Made by a program: the position numbers and the translations under genes. The notes beneath the pieces were generated by a model that was not told where the DNA came from, did not search any database, and was given only the letters and a program-made list of their open reading frames with translations. Shown in pieces: positions 28,196 to 36,611 of a stretch of 64,000 nucleotides of DNA. The DNA comes from Pseudomonas oryzae (lineage in GTDB: Bacteria > Pseudomonadota > Gammaproteobacteria > Pseudomonadales > Pseudomonadaceae). The stretch covers positions 310,001 through 374,000 of the forward strand of contig NZ_LT629751.1 in assembly GCF_900104805.1 (NCBI RefSeq), in the 5' to 3' direction. The stretch's first letter is position 1, and every line of letters begins with the position of its first letter.

Positions 28196-29554
28196 ATGAG
28201 CCAATCGCTGCAAGAGAAGGACATCCACTACCAGCTGCACCCCTACACCAACGCCCGCCTGCACCAGGAGCAGGGCCCGCTGATCATCGAGCGCGGCGAA
28301 GGCGTGTTCGTCTACGACGAACAGGGCAAGGACTACATCGAAGGCATGTCGGGGCTGTGGAGCGCTGCCCTGGGCTTCAGCAACCAGCGCCTGATCCGCG
28401 CCGCGCAGCAGCAGCTCGAGACCCTGCCGTTCTACCACCTGTTCAGCCACAAGGCGCACCGGCCGAGCATCGAATTGGCCGAGAAGCTGATCCAGGTGGC
28501 GCCGGTGCCGATGAGCAAGGTGTTCTTCACCAACTCCGGCTCCGAGGCCAACGACACCGTGGTCAAGCTGGTGTGGTACCGCAACCACGCCCTCGGCAGG
28601 CCGGAGAAGAAGAAGTTCATCGCCCGCACCAACGCCTACCACGGCATCACCGTGGCCAGCGCCAGCCTCACCGGCCTGCCGGCCAACCACCGCGGCTTCG
28701 GCCTGCCGCTGCCGGGCTTCCTGCACGTCGGCTGCCCGCACCACTACCGCTACGCCCTGCCGGGCGAGAGCGAGGAACAGTTCGCCGACCGCCTGGCCGC
28801 CGAGCTGGAGCAGCGCATCCTCGCCGAGGGCCCGGAAACCATCGCCGCCTTCATCGGCGAGCCGCTGATGGGCGCCGGCGGCGTCATCGTGCCGCCGCAC
28901 ACCTACTGGACCAAGGTCCAGCAGGTCTGCCGCAAGTACGACATCCTGGTGATCGCCGACGAGGTGATCTGCGGCTTCGGTCGTACTGGCAACATGTTCG
29001 GCAGCCAGACCTTCGGCATCCGCCCGGACATCATGGTGGTGTCCAAGCAGCTGTCCTCGTCCTACCAGCCGATCGCCGCGGTGCTGATCAACGACGCGGT
29101 GTACCAGCCGATCGAGGCGCAGAGCGGCGAGCTCGGCACCCTCGGCCACGGCTTCACCGCCAGCGGCCACCCGGTGGCCACCGCGGTGGCGCTGGAGAAC
29201 CTGAAGGTCATCGAGGAGGACAACCTGGTTGCCCACGCCGCCGCCATGGGCGAGCGCATGCACGCCGCGCTACGCCGCTTCTCCGACCACCCGCTGGTTG
29301 GCGAGGTACGCGGCAGCGGCCTGATCGCCGCGGTCGAGCTGGTCGGCGACAAGGACAGCAAGGCGCCGTATCAGAGCACCGGCACCCTCGGCCGCTACCT
29401 GGCCGGCCGCGCCCAGCAGCACGGCCTGATCACCCGCGCCATGGGCGACGCCATCGCCTTCTGCCCGCCGCTGATCATCGACGAGCAGGAAATGGGCCTG
29501 CTGCTCGAGCGCTTCGAACGCGCGCTGGAGGACACGGCGCAGTGGGCGAAGTGA
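28196..29554 (+). CDS. Class III (omega-type) aminotransferase
   Basis: A 452-residue PLP aminotransferase of the subgroup acting on omega-amino groups of polyamines, 5-aminovalerate or similar compounds. It has NSGSEANDT for phosphate binding, IADEVICGFGRTG with the PLP-contacting Asp, and VVSKQLSSSYQP with the PLP Lys at 284. ATG 28196 gives the normal start. Its place in the csiD-lhgO operon suggests it feeds an amino acid such as 5-aminovalerate toward glutarate. That is inference, and a polyamine:pyruvate activity is an alternative. A strong hairpin follows. Confidence 0.88.
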   Translation: MSQSLQEKDIHYQLHPYTNARLHQEQGPLIIERGEGVFVYDEQGKDYIEGMSGLWSAALGFSNQRLIRAAQQQLETLPFYHLFSHKAHRPSIELAEKLIQVAPVPMSKVFFTNSGSEANDTVVKLVWYRNHALGRPEKKKFIARTNAYHGITVASASLTGLPANHRGFGLPLPGFLHVGCPHHYRYALPGESEEQFADRLAAELEQRILAEGPETIAAFIGEPLMGAGGVIVPPHTYWTKVQQVCRKYDILVIADEVICGFGRTGNMFGSQTFGIRPDIMVVSKQLSSSYQPIAAVLINDAVYQPIEAQSGELGTLGHGFTASGHPVATAVALENLKVIEEDNLVAHAAAMGERMHAALRRFSDHPLVGEVRGSGLIAAVELVGDKDSKAPYQSTGTLGRYLAGRAQQHGLITRAMGDAIAFCPPLIIDEQEMGLLLERFERALEDTAQWAK

Positions 29555-29563
29555 GCTGAACGG

Positions 29564-29590
29564 GAGGGCCGGCGCAAGCCGGCCCTCTTG
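29564..29590 (+). terminator. Terminator of the csiD-lhgO-aminotransferase operon
   Basis: A 10-bp perfect stem GAGGGCCGGC/GCCGGCCCTC with a GCAA tetraloop starts 9 bases after the stop and is followed by TTG. Confidence 0.75.
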
Positions 29591-29672
29591 CATCTGCGGA
29601 CGCAGCCGAGCGGCAGGCGTCGACTCAGGCGCCTGTCCGCACCATGGAGCGCTACCCGAAAAGGAGGTCCCC

Positions 29673-30116
29673 TTGAACATCCAGGTCGTGCCGATCACGG
29701 CAGACAACACCGCCAGCGCGGTCGACGCCTTGCGCGAACTCTGGCCGCACTACGCGCCGGAGGACATGCTGCGGGTGATCGACCAGCAGCTGCGGCCCAA
29801 CGGCTACCAGCTGGTCGGCATCTTCGCCGACGACTCCCCCGTGGCCGCCGCCGTGCTCGGCTACCGCATCCAGCACTCGCTTTGGCTGGGCCAGTCGCTG
29901 TACATCGTCGACATCGCCACCCTGCCGAAGTGGCGCGGGCGCGGTTTCGGCGACCGCCTGATGGCGTGGGCCGAAACCGAGGCCGCCCGCCTGGGCTGCA
30001 GCGCCGTGCACCTGGACTCCGGCGTCGGCCGGGAGAGGGCGGCGGCGCATCGGCTGTACATGCGCCATCACTACCAGATTGGCTGCCATCACTTCGTCAA
30101 GAGGCTTGGGGGTTAG
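29673..30116 (+). CDS. GNAT family N-acetyltransferase
   Basis: A 147-residue GNAT protein. The acetyl-CoA site appears as IVDIATLPKWRGRGFGDRLM (the R/Q-x-x-G-x-G/A motif is RGRGFG), followed by AVHLDSGVGRERAAAHRLY and a C-terminal FVKRL tail. The substrate is unknown. The start is TTG 29673, which has AGGAGG (29662-29667) 5 bases upstream, and no better ATG exists. It stands between the operon terminator and a decayed aminotransferase fragment, at the edge of an accessory patch. Confidence 0.8.
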   Translation: MNIQVVPITADNTASAVDALRELWPHYAPEDMLRVIDQQLRPNGYQLVGIFADDSPVAAAVLGYRIQHSLWLGQSLYIVDIATLPKWRGRGFGDRLMAWAETEAARLGCSAVHLDSGVGRERAAAHRLYMRHHYQIGCHHFVKRLGG

Positions 30117-30137
30117 TCGGCGCGCGGGTATCCCGGA

Positions 30138-30312
30138 TTGGTCAGCGACAGAGGTGGCAAGGTGCCGTACCAGACGCCGAGCACCCCCGGTCGCTACCTG
30201 GCCGGCCGCGCCATGGGTGACGCCATCACCCTCTGTCCGCCGCTGATCATCGACAAACAGGAGATGAGCCTACGGCTCGAACGCTTCGAGCTCGCTGGAG
30301 GATATGCTGTAG
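30138..30312 (+). pseudogene. Remnant of a class III aminotransferase C-terminus
   Basis: The translated frame contains PGRYLAGR-AMGDAITLCPPLIIDKQEM, which aligns with the last 70 residues of the intact aminotransferase at 29338-29543. Relative to it, an in-frame 8-residue segment (QQHGLITR) is missing. Near the end a 2-base deletion shifts the frame, after which the old frame reads LEDML and stops at 30310-30312. About two thirds of aligned residues match, so this is the remnant of a diverged paralogue rather than a recent copy. No start or N-terminal part survives. Confidence 0.8.
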
Positions 30313-30363
30313 GAGGGGCGGTGAGATGGTTTTAGTGAAAATATATCTGCTCTTTTGTAGGTA

Positions 30364-31323
30364 TTATTGGAGTAGCTCTCGCACGAACTTTCCAAAATTT
30401 GAAAAGTTGACTGATGCTATTGCTAGTGGGCTTAAAACAACAATTGTGGTGTAGATTGGATGTTCCTTCATGGCCTCCAGAATTACCACGGGATGGGCAC
30501 CGTGTCTATCCCACCAGCTTGATGCGGTTTTAAGGGTCTTGTCGTGAGTGCGCTCGAAGAAGTTTGCGAATAGATCTAGCTTTCTTAGCGTAGACTGGTG
30601 CATTTTTATGTATTCGGCGTTTACAAATGCTGCTGCCTCATCAGCGCCAGGAAGGGCATCTTGATCGCTTGCATTGTTGAGTTCAGCCAAAGCCATAATT
30701 CGTCCCTTGCGTCCCCTGGAGTCCTTGTGTGGCGCATAGTTGCGTCCGTACAAGGTTACAAGTTCTCTCGCTAAGTCTACTTTTTTGTCGTCTTGAAGTT
30801 CAAATGGCTTTCCACCAAGTACCCGATATCTATGCTCAAGGGCGTAAAAGCCAAAGTTTTCGTCGCGCATGTTCCAATGCAGGAATCGACAGTCCTTATG
30901 TTTTTCAAGGAATGCGAAGTATCCTTTCAGCATGGATTTTTCGAACTTATCAAGGTCGCTTGATATTTTTTCTAGTTGCTTGTTTAGTTCGGCTTCCTTA
31001 TGGATTGACCATGACTTGGTCTGTCCGGATTTTAGATTTCTGATGGCTATGGATGTTACGCGCTTGGATTCTCCTGTTGCGTTCTCGTAGAAAGATTCGC
31101 AGGAGTAGTGGATTACATAGACACGGCTCGATTCCTGATAAAGGTCTTCGATTAATGCTCTGCTTTTCTTTCGGTCCTTGACCTTGTCAAGCTCAGCTCC
31201 CACTTCCTTCCCCTTAGCCAGCGAATGCAAGTATGGCGCTGAGTTTGCCGCTAAAGCTCTCCAGTTTCCAGTGTGGTACAGCGCTCCGCTTTGGTCGGTA
31301 GATGAGACTATGCAGCCATCTGT
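30364..31323 (-). CDS. AT-rich foreign gene, unknown function, 5' end disrupted
   Basis: The coding frame is open from 31323 down to the stop at 30364. The only usable start codon is TTG 31230 (288 residues), yet the 30 codons before it look coding. An in-frame ATG at 31344 is separated from the rest by a TGA at 31324-31326. The gene may thus be 5'-damaged or use a rare start. Base composition is far more AT-rich than the neighbours, indicating transfer. I recognise no named domain. The spacing of YSCESF, HWNMRDENFG and YAPHKD vaguely recalls a DEDD exonuclease without its first Asp. A hydrophobic stretch (IYTTIVVLSPLAIASVNF) lies near the C-terminus. Confidence 0.6.
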   Translation of the reverse strand, partial: TDGCIVSSTDQSGALYHTGNWRALAANSAPYLHSLAKGKEVGAELDKVKDRKKSRALIEDLYQESSRVYVIHYSCESFYENATGESKRVTSIAIRNLKSGQTKSWSIHKEAELNKQLEKISSDLDKFEKSMLKGYFAFLEKHKDCRFLHWNMRDENFGFYALEHRYRVLGGKPFELQDDKKVDLARELVTLYGRNYAPHKDSRGRKGRIMALAELNNASDQDALPGADEAAAFVNAEYIKMHQSTLRKLDLFANFFERTHDKTLKTASSWWDRHGAHPVVILEAMKEHPIYTTIVVLSPLAIASVNFSNFGKFVRELLQ

Positions 31324-31393
31324 TCAATTAAGCCGTCGCTTCATACAAAAACCATGGCCCTCCCTGGCCGCAGTTTCCAATCGACCGCCGCCC

Positions 31394-32359
31394 TCACTCC
31401 CCCCGCCTCTGCAACCCCCCACGCACCTCCCGTGCAGTACAGCCGTACTGCTGGCGGAAGGCGCGGGTGAACTGGGCCTGGTCGTTGAAGCCCCAGCGGA
31501 ACGCCAGTTCGCCGATCGACAGGTGACAGTGCGGATCGCGCAGCTGGCGGTGTACCGCCTCCAGGCGCTGCAGGCGAACCCACTCGCCGAGGGTGTAGGG
31601 CGTGGCGGCGAACAGCTTGTGCAGGTAGCGCAGCGACAGGCCGCAGGCCTCGGCGATCTGCGCCGGGGCTAGTTCGGGGTTGGCCAGGTGGCGCTCGATG
31701 TACTGCTCGACGCGCTGCAGGTGCACGGCGGCGAGGGTCGAGGTCTCGCTGTTGAGCACCCGCTCGTCCTGGCGCAGGGCCATCAGCAGGGTGGCCAGCG
31801 CCTGTTCCAGCAGCAGGTGGCGGGCGCTCGCGTCGCACTCGTCGAAGCGCGCCGCGCACAGGCCGAGCTGTTCGACGAAGATCCGCCCCAGGCCGCGGCG
31901 GGCGTCGAAGCAGAAGCGGGTGTAGCGTTCCGCGCCGCGCAGCTGGCCGTGCAGGGCGCGCTCGGGCAGCTTGAACACCCAGAGGTCGTTGTCGGCGGCG
32001 TATTGGAAGCGGTAGGGCGCATCGCCGCGCTCGACGATGAAGCCGCCCGGCTGGCAGCGCAGGGCGCGGCCGTCCTGTTCGAAGTGCACCTCGGTCTGCC
32101 GCGGCACGGTGACCAGGTAGCAGGCTTCCGGGTCCTGGCTGACCTGGGCCTTGCTGCGCGAGTAGGCGAGCTGGCTGGAGCGCAGGCGGGAGAGGGTGAG
32201 CGGCGTGCTGGGCGTGTCCCAGACGTGCAGGCTGCCCTGGAAGGTGGCGCCGGGAGCGAACTCCAGGCTGAGGGGGAAGTAGGTGGTGCCGATAGCTTCT
32301 GCCCAGCGGAGCTGGCGTTCCTGTTGCGGCCAGTAACGGGTTGAGAGCTGTTGAGCCAT
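31394..32359 (-). CDS. AraC family transcriptional regulator
   Basis: A 321-residue regulator. The N-terminal half (about 20-200) is an AraC-binding-like cupin domain of the FeaR type. The C-terminal AraC domain (about 215-315) has two helix-turn-helix motifs, LAPAQIAEACGLSLRYLHKLF and LSIGELAFRWGFNDQAQFTRAF. It is downstream of hyuA on the same strand (98-base gap) and is the natural candidate to control the hydantoinase, porin and permease genes in response to their substrate (inference from location). Confidence 0.88.
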   Translation of the reverse strand: MAQQLSTRYWPQQERQLRWAEAIGTTYFPLSLEFAPGATFQGSLHVWDTPSTPLTLSRLRSSQLAYSRSKAQVSQDPEACYLVTVPRQTEVHFEQDGRALRCQPGGFIVERGDAPYRFQYAADNDLWVFKLPERALHGQLRGAERYTRFCFDARRGLGRIFVEQLGLCAARFDECDASARHLLLEQALATLLMALRQDERVLNSETSTLAAVHLQRVEQYIERHLANPELAPAQIAEACGLSLRYLHKLFAATPYTLGEWVRLQRLEAVHRQLRDPHCHLSIGELAFRWGFNDQAQFTRAFRQQYGCTAREVRGGLQRRGE

Positions 32360-32457
32360 GGCCGGTCCTCACGATTATCGTTGTTATGAGGACAGTGCGG
32401 CAGGGAAATCCCTGCCGCACTGTTATTTCGCCATCATTGGCCGGGGTGACCGGGTGG

Positions 32458-34542
32458 TCAAGTCCTTGGGGTCACCCGGTAGGTGGCTGACGGGGTGAGC
32501 GTCGCCTGCCAGCCCGGCGGGATGACGATGTTGGTGGTGCTTTCCTCGATCACGCACGGACCCTGCACGGTCTGGCCGGCCTGCAGCTGGTTGCCGTCGT
32601 ACACCGGGGTGGCCTGCCAGTCGCCGTCGGCGCTGAACAGCATCTTGCGCAGGCTGGACGGGGCGGCCTCGCCGACCTCGGCCGGCTGCGGCAGTTCCGG
32701 CAGCGGCGGGCGGGGCAGGCGGCCGATCACCGAGCACTCCAGGTTGACCAGCTCCACCGGGCTGCCCGGCTCGCTGTAGGAGTACAGCGCCTGGTGGCGG
32801 CGGTGGAAGGCGTCGCACAGCGCGGCGAGGCCCTGGTCGTCGAGCTGGCTGCTGGCCAGTTCCACGCTGCACTCGTGGATCTGCCCGAGGTAGCGCATCT
32901 CCAGAGTGTAGTGGCACTCGATGGTGTCGGCGGCGAAGCCGTCCTCGCGCAGGTTGCCCAGGCCCTTGTCGCGCAGCTCGGCCAGCGCCTGGTTGAGGCG
33001 CACGAGGTCGACGTGGCCGGCGTCCAGGCGCATCGGCAGGCTGGTCAGCTGGTCGTAGCGCATGTCGGAGAGGATCTGGCCGAAGGCGCACAGGCCGGAG
33101 GCGACCTTGGGGATCAGCACGGTGTGGATGCCGATCTCCTCGGCCAGGCGCACCACGTGCATGCCGGCCGCGCCGCCGGCGCCGATCAGGGCGAAGTCGC
33201 GCGGGTCGTGGCCACGCTCGATGGACACCCGGCGGATGCCGTTGACCATGTTCAGGTTGACCAGGGTGGTGATGCCGTAGGCGGCGCGTTCGATGCTGAT
33301 GCCCAGCGGGTCGGCGATCTTGCTGCGGATGGCGTCCAGCGCCGCCTGGCGGTTGAGGCGGATGCTGCCGCTGAGCAGGGCGCCGTCGGGCAGGTAGCCG
33401 AGCACCAGGTTGGCGTCGGTCACCGTGGGCTCGGTGCCGCCCTTGCCGTAGCACACCGGGCCGGGCTTGGCGCCGGCGCTGCGCGGGCCGACCTGGAGCA
33501 TGCCGAACTCGTCGAGGTGGGCGATCGAGCCGCCGCCGGCGCCGAGGGTTTCCACCTGGATCATCGGCACGCCGATGCGCTGGCGCAGGAAGTCGACGTC
33601 CTTGCTGAAGTTGGTGCGCCCGGCGTTGGTCAGGGTGATGTCGAACGAGGTGCCGCCCATGTCGACGGTGATCACGTTGTCGATGTCGAACGGCTTGGCC
33701 ACCGACAGGCCGGCCTGCGGCGCCGAGGCCGGGCCGGAGTTGATCGCGTTGACCGCGCGCTCGCGCATCATGCCGCCCGGCGCCAGGCCGCCGTTGGACT
33801 GGAAGTAGCGCACTGGCTGCTGGGCGCCGAGTTCCTCGAACAGCGCGTCGATGCGCTCGACGTAGCGCGCCATCACCGGGCTCAGGTAGGCGTTGACCAC
33901 GGTGGTCGAGGTGCGGGTGTACTCGCGGATCTGCGGGAACACCTCGACGCCGGTGCAGACGAACACCCCGGGCAGGGCGGCGCGCACCATCTCGGCGGCG
34001 CGCCGCTCGTGGGCCGGGTTGCGCACCGACCAGACGAAGGAGATCGCCACCGCCTCGACGCCCTCGGCGCGGAAATACTCGATGGCCTCGCGTACCGCGT
34101 CCTCGTCCAGCGGGCTGTACTCGCGGCCGTCGCTGAGGATGCGCCCGCCGATCGGGCGGCGCAGGTGGCGCGGCACCAGCATGTGCGCCGGCGGGTAGTG
34201 GGCGTCGTAGCGGTGGCCTTCCTCCTTGTGGCCGAGGCGGATCTCCAGGCTGTCCTCGTGGCCCTCGGTGCACAGCAGGCCGACCTTGACCCCGGTGCGC
34301 TCGATCAGCGCGTTGAGCGCCACGGTGGTGCCGTTGATGCACAGGTCGCAGTCGGCAATGATCTCGGCCGGCGAGCGGCCGGTGGCGTCGGCGATCTGCG
34401 CGAGACCCGCGCGGATCGCCAGGGTGCCGTCCTGCGGGGTGGACGGCGCCTTGAACAGCTGCACGCCGCCGTCGCGGTCGGCGAGGATGAAGTCGGTGAA
34501 GGTGCCGCCGGCGTCGATGCCCAGACGATATTGGTTACGCAT
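32458..34542 (-). CDS. hyuA: Hydantoinase/oxoprolinase subunit A (HyuA)
   Basis: A 694-residue member of the ATP-dependent N-methylhydantoinase A/5-oxoprolinase/acetone carboxylase beta family. The N-terminus has the actin-like nucleotide motif IDAGGTFTDF, then CINGTTVALNALIER, and a second phosphate motif VDMGGTSFDI. GAGGGSIA and GPVCYGKGG are family hallmarks. It opens cyclic amide rings together with HyuB. GAGGAA precedes the ATG, and hyuB ends 21 bases upstream, so the two are cotranscribed. The exact substrate (hydantoin, N-methylhydantoin or 5-oxoproline) cannot be read from sequence. Confidence 0.9.
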   Translation of the reverse strand: MRNQYRLGIDAGGTFTDFILADRDGGVQLFKAPSTPQDGTLAIRAGLAQIADATGRSPAEIIADCDLCINGTTVALNALIERTGVKVGLLCTEGHEDSLEIRLGHKEEGHRYDAHYPPAHMLVPRHLRRPIGGRILSDGREYSPLDEDAVREAIEYFRAEGVEAVAISFVWSVRNPAHERRAAEMVRAALPGVFVCTGVEVFPQIREYTRTSTTVVNAYLSPVMARYVERIDALFEELGAQQPVRYFQSNGGLAPGGMMRERAVNAINSGPASAPQAGLSVAKPFDIDNVITVDMGGTSFDITLTNAGRTNFSKDVDFLRQRIGVPMIQVETLGAGGGSIAHLDEFGMLQVGPRSAGAKPGPVCYGKGGTEPTVTDANLVLGYLPDGALLSGSIRLNRQAALDAIRSKIADPLGISIERAAYGITTLVNLNMVNGIRRVSIERGHDPRDFALIGAGGAAGMHVVRLAEEIGIHTVLIPKVASGLCAFGQILSDMRYDQLTSLPMRLDAGHVDLVRLNQALAELRDKGLGNLREDGFAADTIECHYTLEMRYLGQIHECSVELASSQLDDQGLAALCDAFHRRHQALYSYSEPGSPVELVNLECSVIGRLPRPPLPELPQPAEVGEAAPSSLRKMLFSADGDWQATPVYDGNQLQAGQTVQGPCVIEESTTNIVIPPGWQATLTPSATYRVTPRT

Positions 34543-34563
34543 GTCGATGTTCCTCAGCAGTGC

Positions 34564-36309
34564 TCAGTGGGGGGCGCGGGCGGCGCGGGTGGCGGCTTCG
34601 TCGAGATGGCCGGCGGCGTCGACGATCACCCCGTACTCCAGGCGGGCGCCCTCGGCGGAGACCAGGCCGTTGCGCAGGTCGTCGAGGACCGCGGCGACCG
34701 GGCGGCGCAGCGGATCGCCGTAGCCACCGCCACCGGGGTTGACGTTGATCACCCGCTCGCCGGGGCGCACGGTCAGCACTGGGTTCTGGATGTAGTGGGT
34801 TTCCTCGCCGTCGGCGCGGCGGTGGATCAGGCGGCCGAGCTTGGGTTCGATCAGCGCGTTGCGTGCCCCGGCGGCGCCGGCGGTGGCCAGCTGGCGACCC
34901 TCGCCAAAGCCGACCACGGTCATCTCGTGCTCCAGCGGTTCGATCTCCAGGCGGGTGCCGGAGCCGCCGCGCAGCTCGCCGGCGCCGCCGCTGTCGCTCA
35001 TCAGGCTGTAGCGGTGGATGACGATCGGGTAGGAGTACTCGAGCAGCTCGATGTCGCCGCTCATCAGCGCGCCGAAGCAGCACAGCGGGCCGCAGGCGTG
35101 CCAGCCGTCCATCACCTTGTTGGCGCCGGCGCCGGAGATGACCGAGGCGAGCACCATGGTCACGTACTCGTCGCCCTCGCGGCGCGGGTCGTGGCCGGCG
35201 ATGTTGATGCCGCTGGCGTGGCCCCAGGAGGCGGTGACGCGCTCGGGCGCGGCCTGCTCCAGCGCCTGGCGCACGGCGTCGGCCAGGGTTTCCATCGGCG
35301 TGGTGGTGCAGTTGACGTGCGGCGCCGGTTCCTCGGCGTTGCACAGGGTGCCCTTGGGCCCGAGGTCGACGCTGACGCAGCGGTACAGGCCCTCGTTGTA
35401 GGGCGGCGGCACCTGGGCGAACATCATCAGGCCGAGGTAGACGCCGGATACCGAGTTGCCCTCGTAGGAGTTGATGAAGTAGGGCACCTGCGGCGGGCTT
35501 TCGATGCGCACGTGGGCCTCGTCACCGCGGATCTCGACGTGGGCGGTGATCTCAAGCTCGCCGAGGCCGTGGCCGGAGTCCTCGAGGATCGCGGTGCCGC
35601 TGTAGTGGCCGTCCGGCACGTCGCGCAGCAGGGCGCGCATGTGGCGGTCGGCCATGTTCTTCAGCTCGGCGATGCAGGCGCGCACCTGCTCGACGCCGTA
35701 CTTCTCGACCAGCTCCAGCAGGTGGCGCTCGCCCACGCAGCAGGCGCCGTACTGGGCGTTGAGGTCGCCCTCCTGGTAGGGGCGGGCGCGCATGTTGGTG
35801 AGCAGCAGGTTGAACACGTCCTCGCGGCGGCGGCCCTTCTCCCACAGCTTGACCGGCGGGATGCGCAGGCCCTCGGCGTAGATCTCCTTGGCGTCCGGGT
35901 TGTAGCCGGCCGGCACCGGGCCGCCGATGTCGGTGAGGTGGCCCTTGCACACGGTCCAGAACACCAGCTCGCCCTTGAAGAACACCGGCTTGTACATGCA
36001 GCAGTCGAGGATGTGGCTGCCCTTGTAGGCCGGGTCGTTGTGATAGATCACATCGCCTTCGGCGATGTCGCCGTCGAAGAACTCGGCCACGCACTTCATC
36101 GCCGGGATCAGCGAGCCCAGATGGATCGGGATGTCCTGGCCCTGCAGGATCATTTCCGGGAAGTGGTCGAACAGGGCGTTGGAGTAGTCGTGGGCCAGGT
36201 TGAACACGCTGGACCGGCCGGTCTTCTCCAGGGTCAGGGTCATCTCGCGCTGGGCCGTTTCCAGCGCCCCGCGCACGACCGCGAGGGTGATCGGATCTAC
36301 TGTACTCAT
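34564..36309 (-). CDS. hyuB: Hydantoinase/oxoprolinase subunit B (HyuB)
   Basis: A 581-residue HyuB subunit. Characteristic segments are DPITLAVVRGALETAQREM at the N-terminus, MILQGQDIPIHLGS, and YHNDPAYKGSHILD with metal-coordinating Asp/His. Near the C-terminus is NVNPGGGGYGDPLRRP. It forms the active complex with HyuA. Some 300 bases with the porin terminator lie upstream, so hyuBA probably has its own promoter. Confidence 0.9.
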   Translation of the reverse strand: MSTVDPITLAVVRGALETAQREMTLTLEKTGRSSVFNLAHDYSNALFDHFPEMILQGQDIPIHLGSLIPAMKCVAEFFDGDIAEGDVIYHNDPAYKGSHILDCCMYKPVFFKGELVFWTVCKGHLTDIGGPVPAGYNPDAKEIYAEGLRIPPVKLWEKGRRREDVFNLLLTNMRARPYQEGDLNAQYGACCVGERHLLELVEKYGVEQVRACIAELKNMADRHMRALLRDVPDGHYSGTAILEDSGHGLGELEITAHVEIRGDEAHVRIESPPQVPYFINSYEGNSVSGVYLGLMMFAQVPPPYNEGLYRCVSVDLGPKGTLCNAEEPAPHVNCTTTPMETLADAVRQALEQAAPERVTASWGHASGINIAGHDPRREGDEYVTMVLASVISGAGANKVMDGWHACGPLCCFGALMSGDIELLEYSYPIVIHRYSLMSDSGGAGELRGGSGTRLEIEPLEHEMTVVGFGEGRQLATAGAAGARNALIEPKLGRLIHRRADGEETHYIQNPVLTVRPGERVINVNPGGGGYGDPLRRPVAAVLDDLRNGLVSAEGARLEYGVIVDAAGHLDEAATRAARAPH

Positions 36310-36551
36310 GGTTCACCACACATCATGTTGTTGTCGGAGAGGGGCGTCTCGCAAGGCGCCGCCCTGACCTACAAGCTACGCGGCGCGCGGCGGGCGGGCT
36401 TGTCGCGGGGTGCACCCTTTGTTGCGTCTGCGTGCACTCGGGGATGGCGCGTTGGAGCCGGCTGGCTGGCGCCCCCCGGGCGGCACAGGGAGGATCGCCG
36501 GCAGGCTGGCTCCTCCGGGGGAGGTCGGCGCCCACTACCGTGGCGCGGACG
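36310..36551. other. Intergenic region upstream of hyuB
   Basis: The roughly 300 bases between the porin and hyuB contain the porin terminator at one end. The rest shows no gene. It must hold the hyuBA promoter and probably the AraC-type binding sites, but I could not identify convincing boxes. Confidence 0.4.
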
Positions 36552-36578
36552 AAAAAAAGGCCAGCGCGAGGCTGGCCT
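36552..36578 (-). terminator. Intrinsic terminator of the porin gene
   Basis: On the minus strand an 8-bp stem AGGCCAGC/GCTGGCCT with a 5-base loop is followed by a run of seven T residues, 34 bases after the porin stop. Confidence 0.85.
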
Positions 36579-36611
36579 GAACAGGGGACTAGGGGTTGGC
36601 GCTGCGGTGGA

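Noticed and set aside
31178-31672. Plus-strand frame spanning the AT-rich gene start and the AraC gene end
   Set aside because: It crosses a sharp composition boundary and is antisense to both genes; no motif.
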